Shown here: positions 1-9,348 of the stretch, piece after piece
How positions within the stretch are numbered: position 1 is the stretch's first letter
Layout of the letters: each line of letters begins with the position of its first letter
Translations under genes and position numbers: made by a program
Notes under the pieces: model-generated
Told to the model about the DNA's origin: nothing
Databases searched by the model: none
What the model saw: the letters and a program-made list of their open reading frames with translations, nothing else
Assembly (NCBI GenBank): GCA_030426845.1
Contig: JAUHXR010000064.1
Location: 1 to 33,465 of the forward strand
Reading direction: 5' to 3'
Source: Polyangia bacterium
GTDB taxonomy: Bacteria; Myxococcota_A; Polyangia; Polyangiales; Sandaracinaceae
DNA: 33,465 nt

Positions 1-1760
<1,760 letters not shown>

Positions 1761-1797
1761 TCGCCAGCTCCGGGCAACGGGGTCTCTGCGGCCCGCT

Positions 1798-1827
1798 ACT
1801 CTACCTCCCGGGGCCCTGCGATCACAA
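1798..1827 (-). promoter_or_regulatory. Candidate sigma70-type promoter for the PilZ/PEGA gene
   Basis: On the minus strand, TTGTGA (1827-1822) and TAGAGT (1803-1798) are separated by 18 nt. Each matches the consensus at four of six positions. The predicted transcript would start about 30 nt before the ATG at 1760. The -35 element overlaps the folK stop codon. This is a motif match only. Confidence 0.35.
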
Positions 1828-2595
1828 CAACTTGGCCGCCGTCACGCGACTGACTCCGCGCTCCGTCACGACCGTCGCGCGGTCCGCGCGCCGCGGGCCC
1901 CGCGCCCCGATCAGCCAGCGCCCCGTGGCGCCCGCCTCGTCCAGCCGATCGAGCACCGCCCGGGCCCCGGCAAGGGCCTCGTCGAGGGCCTCCTCGAGGA
2001 CCCCGGCCGAGGGGATCGCGAACGGTACCACCGCCTCGATCGGGCCGGGATCGCCGCGCCACGCGCTCGCCGCGAGGGCCCACGCGTCGAGGTCGTCGAG
2101 CGCCCGGACCTCCAGGCGGTCGTCTCCGGTCCAGCTCGGCTCGGTCCAGGCCAGGCGGGTCGGCGGGGCGAGGGCGGGCGCGTCGACGTCCAGCTCGGGG
2201 GCGACATCGGCCAGCGGCTGGCGCGCGAAGGGGCGCCCGGCGAGCTCGGCGTGAGGGACCGTGAGGCGTTCGCTCCGCACCGCGCCGCCGCTCCACGCGA
2301 GCAGGTCGAGGTCGATCGTGCGCGGGCCCCAGCGCACGCGGCGCACCCGGCCGAGCGCGGCCTCGATCGCGAGGAGCCGGTCGAGCACGTCGTGGGGCGC
2401 GTCGTCGGTCTCGACCCGAAGCGCGGCGTTGAGGAAGTCGGGCTGGGGCGGGCCCACGGCGGCGCTCCGGTAGAGGCCGCTGCGCGCGGTCACCCGCCAG
2501 CCCGGCTCGCTCGCGACGAGCGCCTCGGCCGCGCGGAGGTAGGCCTCGCGCGAGCCGAGGTTGCCGCCGAGGCCGACCACGAAGTAGCGCGTCAC
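1822..2595 (-). CDS. folK: 6-hydroxymethyl-7,8-dihydropterin pyrophosphokinase (HPPK) with C-terminal extension
   Basis: HPPK transfers pyrophosphate from ATP to 6-hydroxymethyl-dihydropterin in folate synthesis. The GTG at 2595 is chosen because it gives the usual HPPK N-terminus, with the GGNLG motif at 10-14. The family signature WGPRTIDLDLL lies at 89-99, and its metal-binding aspartates fall at D95 and D97. Residues FLNAA (54-58) also fit the family. Typical HPPKs are about 160 residues; this one has 257. The last ~95 residues (from about 160) match no part of HPPK that I recognise. The start lies 31 bp from the divergently oriented xseA start, so promoters would be back to back. The function is secure; the extension is unexplained. 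Confidence 0.9.
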   Translation of the reverse strand: MTRYFVVGLGGNLGSREAYLRAAEALVASEPGWRVTARSGLYRSAAVGPPQPDFLNAALRVETDDAPHDVLDRLLAIEAALGRVRRVRWGPRTIDLDLLAWSGGAVRSERLTVPHAELAGRPFARQPLADVAPELDVDAPALAPPTRLAWTEPSWTGDDRLEVRALDDLDAWALAASAWRGDPGPIEAVVPFAIPSAGVLEEALDEALAGARAVLDRLDEAGATGRWLIGARGPRRADRATVVTERGVSRVTAAKLL

Positions 2596-2626
2596 CCGCC
2601 GCAGCTTGGGTGTAGGGTCGGGCGTC

Positions 2627-4057
2627 GTGCAAGGCCGGCCGCCGCCGCGCGTGTACAGCGTCGCGCAGCTCAACCAGAAGATCGTGCAGAAGCTCGATCG
2701 CTGGGGCGAGGTCTGGGTCGAGGGCGAGGTGAGCGACGTGACCGAGGCCGCGAGCGGGCACGTCTACTTCACCCTGAACGACAGCGTCCGCCCGGCCCAG
2801 CTCCGCCTCGTGATGTTCTCGGGCGACGCACGCCGACGCCGCGCGCGGCTGTCCGAGGGCGAGCGGGTCCGGGTGCGTGGCGGCTTCACCCTCTACGAGC
2901 CGCGCGGCTCGTTCCAGCTCGTGGCCCGGGTCGCGCTCCCCGCGGGCGAGGGCGACCGGCGCGAGCAGCTCGAGCGCCTCAAGAAGAAGCTCCACGCCGA
3001 GGGCCTGTTCGACCCCGCGCGAAAGCGCCGCCTGCCCCGCGTCCCTTCGGTGATCGGGCTCGTCACCAGCCGCGCGGGCGCGGCGTGGCGTGACGTGGTG
3101 CGGGTGGCCCGCGGGCGCGCCCCTGTGCGCCTCGTGCTGAGCGACTGCCGTGTCCAGGGCCCCGACGCGCCGAGCACGATCGTGGCCGCGCTCCGACGGA
3201 TCGCGAAGGTGCCGGGGATCGAGGTGGTGATCCTGACGCGCGGCGGCGGCGCGAGCGACGACCTCGGCGCGTTCAACGACGAGCGGGTCGCCCGCGCGGT
3301 CGCGGCCTGTCCGGTGCCCGTCGTCTCGGGCGTTGGCCACGAGGTGGACGACACGATCGCCGATCTCGTGGCGGACGTGCGGGCGGCGACGCCGTCGAAC
3401 GCGGCCGAGCTCGTGGTCCCGGAGCGCGACGCGCTGGTGGCCGAGCTCCAGGCGATGCACCGCCGGATGGAGCGCGCCCTCGAGCGCGACCTCGGGAGCC
3501 AGCGCCTCGCCCTCGAGCGTCTCGCGCGTCAGCTCCGTGACCCGAGGCGCGCGGCCCACGCGGCGCGGCGTAGCCTCGACCAGGCGCGCGGGCGGCTGCT
3601 CGACGGGGCGCGCGCGTCGCTGCGGGACGCCCACGCGCGGCTGCGGGCCCTCGAGGCGCGGCTGCATCGACAGGCTCCCGGCGCCCGCCTCGCCGCGCAG
3701 CGCGCCCGCTTCGACGCGCTCGCCCAGCGCCTCGCCCGCGTCGGCCCGACCCTCGGCGCGACCGAGCGCCGCGCCCTCGAGGCGGCGACCGGTCGCCTGC
3801 TCCAGGTCACGCGGGCTCGCCTCGAGCGGGAGCGCTCGGGCCTCGGCGCGCGGGTGGCCCGGCTCGACGCGCTGTCGCCGCTCGCGGTGCTGGGGCGCGG
3901 CTACGCGATCGCGCTCAAGGACGGCCGCGCGCTCGTGCGCGCCGGGGACGCGCGGGCCGGCGACCGCCTCGTCCTGCGCCTCGCGGAGGGTCGCCTCGAG
4001 GCCGAGGTCGTGGCGTCGTCCGGGGCGGCCTCGCCCGCGGCGCCGGAGGAGCCGTGA
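2627..4057 (+). CDS. xseA: Exodeoxyribonuclease VII large subunit
   Basis: This is the large subunit of the single-strand-specific exonuclease VII, which trims single-stranded DNA in repair. With the GTG start at 2627 it has 476 residues, close to the family length of about 450. An in-frame TTG at 2606 is an alternative start. The order is as expected. There is an N-terminal OB fold (about 10-105), then the catalytic region with GLVTSRAGAAWRDV, TRGGGASDDLGAFND and SGVGHEVDDTIAD, including the PSNAAE stretch. A long Arg/Leu-rich coiled coil (about 270-400) follows, and finally the LSPLAVLGRGYA element. No small subunit gene (xseB) is visible nearby. The 3' end overlaps aroE by 4 bp (GTGA), so the two are probably translationally coupled. 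Confidence 0.95.
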   Translation: MQGRPPPRVYSVAQLNQKIVQKLDRWGEVWVEGEVSDVTEAASGHVYFTLNDSVRPAQLRLVMFSGDARRRRARLSEGERVRVRGGFTLYEPRGSFQLVARVALPAGEGDRREQLERLKKKLHAEGLFDPARKRRLPRVPSVIGLVTSRAGAAWRDVVRVARGRAPVRLVLSDCRVQGPDAPSTIVAALRRIAKVPGIEVVILTRGGGASDDLGAFNDERVARAVAACPVPVVSGVGHEVDDTIADLVADVRAATPSNAAELVVPERDALVAELQAMHRRMERALERDLGSQRLALERLARQLRDPRRAAHAARRSLDQARGRLLDGARASLRDAHARLRALEARLHRQAPGARLAAQRARFDALAQRLARVGPTLGATERRALEAATGRLLQVTRARLERERSGLGARVARLDALSPLAVLGRGYAIALKDGRALVRAGDARAGDRLVLRLAEGRLEAEVVASSGAASPAAPEEP

Positions 4058-4899
4058 GCGCCGCGTCGACCGCGCTCTTCGGGCTCCTCGGACACCCGGT
4101 CGCCCACTCGCGATCGCCGCTCATCCACACCGCCGCGCTCGAGGCGCTCGGCGAGGACGCCGTCTACCTCGCGTTCGACGTCGCGCCGGCGGACCTCGCG
4201 GACGCGCTCCGGGGGCTCCGAGCGCTCGGGGTCCGCGGCTTCAACGTCACCGTGCCGCACAAGGTCGCGATCCTGCCGCTCCTCGACGTGGTGGACGCGG
4301 CGGCCGTGCGCATCGGCGCAGTGAACACCGTGGTCGTCGAGGGCGGCCGCCTCGTCGGCACGAACACCGACGCGCCGGGGCTCGCGCGCGCGCTCGTCGA
4401 CTCGCACGTGAGCTTGACGGGTGTCGCGCCGCTCGTGATCGGCGCTGGCGGGGCGGCGCGCGCGTCGGTCGTGGGGCTCGACGACGCGGGCTGCGCGCCG
4501 GGGGTGGTGGCCGCGCGCCGGATCGAGGAGGCAAGCGAGGTAGCGCGGCTCGCGCCGGGGTGGCGCGCGATCGGGCTCGGCGACGCCAGCGCGCTCGAGG
4601 CCGCGGCCTCCGGCTCGGGGCTGCTCGTCCAGGCGACCAGCGCGACCATGACCTCCGCCGCCGTGGCGTTCGCCGCGGCCCTGCCGATCGCCGCGCTGCC
4701 CGCCGACGCGGCGGTGGTGGACCTCGTCTACGCGCCCCTCGAGACAACCGTGCTGGCGGCGGCGCGCGCCCGGGGGCTCCGCGCGATCGATGGCCTTGGC
4801 ATGCTGGTGTGGCAGGCCGCGCTCGCGCTCGAGCGGTGGACGGGCCGAGCGCCCCCGATCGCGCCGATGCGCGCGGCCGCGCGGCCGCCTACGCGTTGA
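4054..4899 (+). CDS. aroE: Shikimate 5-dehydrogenase
   Basis: AroE reduces 3-dehydroshikimate to shikimate with NADPH in the cytoplasmic aromatic amino acid pathway. The substrate-binding SRSP lies near the start, the catalytic lysine is K70 in NVTVPHK, and D106 is in GTNTDAPG. GAVNT, the nucleotide-binding GAGGAARA and the C-terminal DGLGMLVWQAALA are also present. The 281-residue length is normal. The usual NATS-x-GM loop reads QATSATM here, a conservative oddity in the NADP domain. The GTG start overlaps the xseA stop, and GGAGGA lies at 4045-4050. The last 11 bp overlap the convergent Mpo1-like gene. Confidence 0.95.
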   Translation: MSAASTALFGLLGHPVAHSRSPLIHTAALEALGEDAVYLAFDVAPADLADALRGLRALGVRGFNVTVPHKVAILPLLDVVDAAAVRIGAVNTVVVEGGRLVGTNTDAPGLARALVDSHVSLTGVAPLVIGAGGAARASVVGLDDAGCAPGVVAARRIEEASEVARLAPGWRAIGLGDASALEAAASGSGLLVQATSATMTSAAVAFAAALPIAALPADAAVVDLVYAPLETTVLAAARARGLRAIDGLGMLVWQAALALERWTGRAPPIAPMRAAARPPTR

Positions 4900-5404
4900 C
4901 GCGCGCGCCGGTGATCTCCGGCTCGGGCTCGGCGTGCGGATCCTCGAGGCCGAGCTCCTCGAGCGGGTCGCCGCTCCAGAGCTGGCCGCGGAGCATGTGC
5001 GACCACATCTTGAAGTCGCTCGCGAGCGACCAGAGGGGGTACTTGAAGGTCGCCGGGGTGTTGCTCTCGAAGCCGTAGTGGCCGACCCACGCGCAGCCGT
5101 AGGCGAACACCACGCCGGCCGGGAAGAGCACCGGCGAGCCGGCGGTCCCGAGGCCGAGCATGCCCGCGACGTGCTTGAACGAGGGGCTCTCGGACTCGCC
5201 CTTCTTGAGGCCGTCGCGGAGCACCGCGCCGAAGCCCGCGAGCGCGGGCAGGAACGTCGCGGGCTGGGTCACCGCGCTGCCGACCACCGCGGCGAGGAAG
5301 CCGGTGGTGCCCACGAAGTGGAGCCGCCGCGAGACCGGGTCCCGGTGCTCCGACAGGTAGAAGGGCCAGAACTCCTCGTACGACTGGATGCGCTCGTCGG
5401 TCAT
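4889..5404 (-). CDS. Mpo1-like (DUF962) membrane protein
   Basis: This 171-residue protein opens with the DUF962 signature SYEEFWPFYLSEHRDP, followed by RRLHFVGT (H20, H29). It later carries WVGHYGFESNTPATF (H109, E113), and it has hydrophobic segments near 33-60 and 90-110. Yeast Mpo1, in the same family, is an iron-dependent dioxygenase that alpha-oxidises 2-hydroxy fatty acids derived from phytosphingosine. The conserved histidines could bind metal, but the bacterial substrate is unknown. It lies 12 nt downstream of the PiT-like gene on the same strand, so the two are probably one transcript. The family call is strong and the enzymatic role is an extrapolation. Confidence 0.85.
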   Translation of the reverse strand: MTDERIQSYEEFWPFYLSEHRDPVSRRLHFVGTTGFLAAVVGSAVTQPATFLPALAGFGAVLRDGLKKGESESPSFKHVAGMLGLGTAGSPVLFPAGVVFAYGCAWVGHYGFESNTPATFKYPLWSLASDFKMWSHMLRGQLWSGDPLEELGLEDPHAEPEPEITGARVNA

Positions 5405-5416
5405 GCGCGGAGCATT

Positions 5417-6553
5417 CTAGAGACCGAGCAGTCTAGCAACCTCGGCGCGGAACGCGTCGTTGACCGCGAACGCGAGGAGCATGCTGATCGCGAGCCCGAT
5501 CGAGACGACCAAGAGGTCCTTGCCCATCATCCGGGCGGCCTTCTTGAGGGTCAGCTCCGAGGTGCCGCGGATCGCCATCGCGAGCTCGCGCCCGCCGAGC
5601 AGCCCGATGAAGACCCAAGTGGTGCTCATCGGGACGTTGGACTGGACCTTGAACACCCAGAGGATCGCGGCGTAGACGAGGTTGATCATCGCGGCCGAGC
5701 GGAGGTCGACCACCCCCGACTTCTCGTCGACCACCTCCTGCACCTTCTCGCCACCAAGGCGGAAGAGCAGCCCGAGCCCGACGAAGATCACGCCCGCGAA
5801 GGCGACGAGCTGCCACAGCGAGAGCTGCCGCGGCAGGTACACGGCGATGTTGGCCGCGTCCTGCATGATCCAGACGCTCCAGAGCAGGCCGCTCGTGATC
5901 CACTGCGCGCCGCGCCACGCGGGGTGCGGGGTGCCCTTGAACCAGCGCTTGAAGACCTTCGCGAACGCGAGCCACACGAGGATCGAGGTGACGAAGGCGA
6001 CCAGCCAGCCGGACACGCTCTTGAGGAGCACGCCGCCGATGCCGCTCGCCGAGGTGCTGAAGCTCGACAGCAGGAGGAAGGTCGTGGACACCGGCATCTT
6101 GAGCCGGGTGAGGATGAGCAGGAACAGCGGCGCTGCGACCTGGAGGAACGAGAACTCGGTCGGCGCCTCGGCGAAGCCCTTGGCCGCGAGCCGCTCGTAG
6201 GTGACGTCGCCGTCGTAGGCGTAGAAGGAGTAGCCCACGGTCGCGACGAAGATGCCGCCGATGAACAGCCAGAGGACCCACCACTTCTGGTCGCGGTTGG
6301 ACGCGATGAAGGTCCCGATCGTCTGGATGCTGTCGTTGGCGACCGCCGAGTAGCCGGCGAGCGCGAAGCCGACCCACATCGCGATCCACGGCGTCTGGTA
6401 GGTGAGCGCCGAGACGACGAAGCCGGCGAGGAGGACCAGGAGGAACGCGCGCTCGCGGGTGACCAGCTCGAGGAACTGGCGCCCCAGGGTCGCGAGCCCC
6501 CCGGTTCCGGGGGAGCTTCCGTCGGTAGGCTCGGCGGGAGGTTCGGCGCTCAA
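5417..6553 (-). CDS. PiT/PHO4-like inorganic phosphate transporter family protein
   Basis: A polytopic membrane protein of 378 residues with about ten hydrophobic segments. Two PHO4-like repeats can be seen: VANDSIQTIGTFIAS (71-85) corresponds to the GANDVANA-GT signature, and PVSTTF (near 154) with PMSTTWVFIGLLGGRE near the C-terminus correspond to the PVSTTH-type motifs. PiT carriers bring in phosphate with a cation. The signatures here diverge (ANDSIQT rather than NDVANA), so substrate and direction are uncertain. The start is a TTG at 6553: an in-frame stop lies upstream and no ATG or GTG intervenes. A five-codon ATG mini-ORF just upstream ends in a TGA overlapping this TTG. Confidence 0.75.
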   Translation of the reverse strand: MSAEPPAEPTDGSSPGTGGLATLGRQFLELVTRERAFLLVLLAGFVVSALTYQTPWIAMWVGFALAGYSAVANDSIQTIGTFIASNRDQKWWVLWLFIGGIFVATVGYSFYAYDGDVTYERLAAKGFAEAPTEFSFLQVAAPLFLLILTRLKMPVSTTFLLLSSFSTSASGIGGVLLKSVSGWLVAFVTSILVWLAFAKVFKRWFKGTPHPAWRGAQWITSGLLWSVWIMQDAANIAVYLPRQLSLWQLVAFAGVIFVGLGLLFRLGGEKVQEVVDEKSGVVDLRSAAMINLVYAAILWVFKVQSNVPMSTTWVFIGLLGGRELAMAIRGTSELTLKKAARMMGKDLLVVSIGLAISMLLAFAVNDAFRAEVARLLGL

Positions 6554-6653
6554 GTCACGCCGACCATGCCCTCCACGAGGCCGAGATCAACGGGCCTGGC
6601 GGTGACCGTCACACAACCGGCACGCGGTCGACGAGCGGTCGGAACGCGGCGGC

Positions 6654-7091
6654 TCAGCGCACGCGGAGCGAGGTCACGAGCCAGCCCTGGCCGCTGCGGC
6701 TGAGGCGCAGGTTCGCGTCGATCAGCTCGCCGTCGACGCGGGCCCGGAGCGCGATCGTGCCGCGGTCGCCGCGCACCTCGACCGAGCGCTGCACGACGTC
6801 GACCTCGCCGCGTCCGAGAGGGGCGAGCGCGTCGGTCACCGCGTCCGCGAGGGCGCCGTCCTCACCCTCCTCGAGCTCGCGGTCGCGCCGGTCGTCCCGG
6901 ACGGTCACCGGCTCACGGGCCAGGTCGGTCCAGCGGAGCACTCCGTCGACCGCGGCCGGCCCGCCCTCCTCGAGCTCGTCGGCGAGGGCCTCGAGGCGCT
7001 CCTCGTCGGTCTCCACGAGCGCGTCCGCGGTGACCGCGGTGCCGCCGATCGCGAGGGCGCCGAGGAGCGAGTACAGGACGATGCGGGTCAT
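6654..7091 (-). CDS. Small exported or membrane-anchored protein of unknown function
   Basis: The ATG at 7091 gives 145 residues, beginning with a signal-like helix (MTRIVLYSLLGALAIGGTAV) followed by an acidic soluble region. The frame is open further upstream, but that part is Pro/Gly-rich and unconvincing. The C-terminal part (DVVQRSVEVRGDRGTIALRARV to the end) alternates hydrophobic and polar residues as in a beta sheet. I recognise no family. It lies downstream of lgt on the same strand with a 151-bp gap, so it may have its own transcript. Confidence 0.6.
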   Translation of the reverse strand: MTRIVLYSLLGALAIGGTAVTADALVETDEERLEALADELEEGGPAAVDGVLRWTDLAREPVTVRDDRRDRELEEGEDGALADAVTDALAPLGRGEVDVVQRSVEVRGDRGTIALRARVDGELIDANLRLSRSGQGWLVTSLRVR

Positions 7092-7131
7092 GGTCCCGGA
7101 CAGTGCAGCCGGCGTGCCGAGGGAGCGCAGG

Positions 7132-7152
7132 CCGGATCCGTTCGGGATCCGG
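7132..7152. other. Perfect 8-bp inverted repeat upstream of the small exported-protein gene
   Basis: CCGGATCC and GGATCCGG flank a 5-nt loop. The element sits between lgt and the gene at 6654-7091. No T-run follows on either strand, so a terminator is doubtful. It could be an operator or an mRNA hairpin. The rest of the 151-bp gap holds the 14-bp repeats at its right end and nothing else I can identify. Confidence 0.35.
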
Positions 7153-7215
7153 GGTGCCCCGACCGGCGGCGCTTGCCGTTCTGTCAAACGCCCGCGCGGA
7201 GCCCGGACACCGTGT

Positions 7216-7254
7216 CAGCGCCGCTTCTTCAGCGCCGCTTCTTCAGCGCTTCTT
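7216..7254. repeat. 14-bp tandem repeat across the lgt stop codon
   Basis: Two exact copies of CAGCGCCGCTTCTT (7216-7229, 7230-7243) are followed by a shortened third copy (7244-7254). On the minus strand the short copy supplies the lgt stop codon and the lysine-rich end. The other two lie just after the stop. Confidence 0.8.
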
Positions 7255-8166
7255 CTTCTTGCGCGCGCGCTTCTTGGTCGACGCCGGCGCCGAGTCGGGC
7301 GCTGCTTCCTCATCGGTCTCGTCGGCCGCGCTGGGCGCACGGCCCTTCGCGCGCGCCGCCTTCGACAGCGCGTGGTAGGCGAAGCCGACCGCGGGGACGA
7401 GCGCGAGCGAGATGAGCTGCGACGTCGAGAAGCCGAAGTAGAAGCCGCGCTCCGGGTCGTCGCGGACGTACTCGATGAGGAACCGCCAGGTTCCGTAGAG
7501 GCCGGTGACCGCGAGGATCACCTGACCGCGGAAGCGCCGCCGGCTCCACAGCCAGAACGCGAAGCCCGCGAGCGCGAACCCGAACGCCGACTCGTAGAGC
7601 TGGGTCGGGTGGACGGGCAGGCTGTAGTTGGAGAGGGGGGAGTGATCGTAGGTCGTGACGTGGTGGACCCACGCCGGCGACTCGCGCGGGAAGGTGCCCC
7701 AGTCGCGCAGGAGCTTCGGCGCGTCGGCCGAGAGCGTGGCCCCGAAGTCGCAGCCGAACAGGTAGCAGCCGATGCGCGTCAGCCCGAGGCCGAGCCCGAG
7801 GGTCGGGGCGGTGACGTCCGCCCAGCCGTTGAGCGAGACGTTGGGGTGACGGCGCAGGACGAGCCACGAGCCGAGCAGCCCGCCGAGGAACCCGCCGTAG
7901 GCGACGAGCCCGCCCTTGCGGAGGTCGAGCCACTCCAGCGGGTCGCCCATCTCCTCGAGGTTCGTGACGATGTACAGCACGCGCGAGAAGACGATGGCGA
8001 CGATCGCGGTCACGATGAAGGTGGTCGCCATGACCTCGCGCGACAGGCCCTCGCGCCGCTCGCCGAGCTCCATGATCACGAACCACGCGACGACCAGCGA
8101 GAGGCCGAGCATCACGCCGTACGAGTAGATCTCGCGGCCGCCGATCTCGAAGAGGACGGGGTGCAT
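7243..8166 (-). CDS. lgt: Prolipoprotein diacylglyceryl transferase, variant motif type
   Basis: Lgt moves a diacylglyceryl group from phosphatidylglycerol to the lipobox cysteine of prolipoproteins in the inner membrane. The 307-residue protein starts MHPVLFEIGGREIYSYG and has about seven membrane helices. It contains KGGLVAYGGFLGG (84-96), the Lgt-signature equivalent TRIGCYLFGCDFG (130-142, R131), and HPTQLYES. The E. coli essential-histidine motif (FHGG) reads AYGG here, and the GNF-N-E part of the signature reads GCYLFGCD; this looks like a recognisable variant branch. The C-terminus is a Lys/Arg tail ending in a 14-bp repeat. The ATG at 8166 is chosen because the sequence upstream has no Lgt character. 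A lipoprotein gene diverges next to it. Confidence 0.88.
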   Translation of the reverse strand: MHPVLFEIGGREIYSYGVMLGLSLVVAWFVIMELGERREGLSREVMATTFIVTAIVAIVFSRVLYIVTNLEEMGDPLEWLDLRKGGLVAYGGFLGGLLGSWLVLRRHPNVSLNGWADVTAPTLGLGLGLTRIGCYLFGCDFGATLSADAPKLLRDWGTFPRESPAWVHHVTTYDHSPLSNYSLPVHPTQLYESAFGFALAGFAFWLWSRRRFRGQVILAVTGLYGTWRFLIEYVRDDPERGFYFGFSTSQLISLALVPAVGFAYHALSKAARAKGRAPSAADETDEEAAPDSAPASTKKRARKKKKR

Positions 8167-8247
8167 CGCGCCGCAAGGTAGCAGTGTCCGGCCGAGACGC
8201 CGGGCGGGCGCTCGCCGACGCGGGCGGGCGTGGCTACCCTGCCGGGC

Positions 8248-8739
8248 GTGGACGGGGCGCGCGCGCGAGGGTGGCGGCGAAGCACGTGGGCGCTCGGCCT
8301 GCTCGCGACCCTGCTTCCCACCGCCGCCGGGTGCGGCGGAGCGCGTCCGGCCGGGACCGCGTCGGTCGCCCGCGAAGGCGACGCGCCCGCCTCCGAGGCC
8401 TCCCCGGCTGCCCGGTGCGCGCCCGATCAGGCCGAGGTCGAGGGCGGCTGCTTCAGCGCGGCGGGCACCGTGTGGTGGTTCGCCACCGACCTGCCGGTGG
8501 GCGGGCACCGCGAGTTCGAGATCGAGCTGCTCCCCGGCGGGCGCGCCCGCGTGGGCGACCCGGTCGACACCACGCCGAACAACGACGCGTGGACGCAGGA
8601 GGGCGCCGAGCTCGTCATCACGATGAACGACCGCTACGTGACCTACCGCGCGACGGTCACGAGCACCGCGCAGCTCCGCGGCCGCGGGCTCAACGTGCGC
8701 GGGCTCAAGTGGGACTTCGTGATGCGGCGGACCCGGTAG
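8248..8739 (+). CDS. Putative lipoprotein of unknown function
   Basis: The GTG at 8248 gives 163 residues; an in-frame GTG at 8230 is possible. A twin-Arg/Trp n-region and a hydrophobic stretch lead into LLPTAAGC, a weak lipobox with Ala at -3. An Ala/Glu-rich linker follows, then a compact domain (about 65-163) with WWFATDLPVGG and TPNNDAWTQEGAELVITMNDRYV. The domain looks beta-rich, perhaps lipocalin-like, but I recognise no family. It is divergent from lgt. Confidence 0.65.
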   Translation: MDGARARGWRRSTWALGLLATLLPTAAGCGGARPAGTASVAREGDAPASEASPAARCAPDQAEVEGGCFSAAGTVWWFATDLPVGGHREFEIELLPGGRARVGDPVDTTPNNDAWTQEGAELVITMNDRYVTYRATVTSTAQLRGRGLNVRGLKWDFVMRRTR

Positions 8740-8769
8740 CTCAGTCCGTATCGCTCACCGTGGCAGCGC

Positions 8770-9324
8770 TCACTCCGGCGCGGCGAACGCGCGGAGCGCC
8801 TCGACGGTCGGCGGCGCGCAGGGCGGCTCCAGGGGGACCTCGAGGCAGCCCGCGGCGAGCTCGCGGCCGAGCGCGTCCTCGCGCGCCCAGAGCTTCGCGA
8901 GGTCCTTCACGAGCGCGTCGGGGCGGCCGCGCCAGCCGCCGAACGCGCCCCGCAGCCGCGCGGGGAAGCGCTCGCGCACGATCGCGTCCCAGATCGCGAA
9001 GACGATCTGACCGCCCAGCGCGTCGCCCGCGCCCTCGAGCACCCCGAGCACCACGTCCTCGAACATCGCCACCTGCTCGGGGCGGCGGTTGGGATCGAAG
9101 CGGCTCAAGAGGTAGCGCTCGGTGAGGAAGACCTCCCAGCCGAACGGCCGCGGATCGTCGAGGTCCTCGACCTCCTCGCGGATGCGGTCGACGTCGATCG
9201 CGAAGGCCGCGAGGTGGACGTAGGGGACGCCGTGCTTCGACGCGAGCCCACGGTCCATGATCGTGCTCCGGCCCAGCCCGTCGACCGCGCCCTCGGCGCG
9301 TGGGAGGCTCTTCTTCGTGACCAC
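8770..9324 (-). CDS. Conserved-looking cytoplasmic protein of unknown function
   Basis: The GTG at 9324 gives 184 residues, with VTKKSLP near the start. It has no signal peptide and no membrane segment. The body appears alpha-helical, with FLTERYLLSRFDPNRRPEQ, GGQIVFAIWDAIVRERFP and a Cys-containing tail. Codon use matches the neighbouring genes and supports a real gene. It diverges from the DUF167 gene only 24 bp away and converges on the lipoprotein gene 30 bp away. I recognise no domain. Confidence 0.6.
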   Translation of the reverse strand: MVTKKSLPRAEGAVDGLGRSTIMDRGLASKHGVPYVHLAAFAIDVDRIREEVEDLDDPRPFGWEVFLTERYLLSRFDPNRRPEQVAMFEDVVLGVLEGAGDALGGQIVFAIWDAIVRERFPARLRGAFGGWRGRPDALVKDLAKLWAREDALGRELAAGCLEVPLEPPCAPPTVEALRAFAAPE

Positions 9325-9348
9325 CGGCCGAGCATGCGCGAGGGCGCT

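Noticed and set aside
7132-7152. The GGATCC inverted repeat as a terminator
   Set aside because: No T-run follows on either strand; it is kept only as an unassigned inverted repeat.
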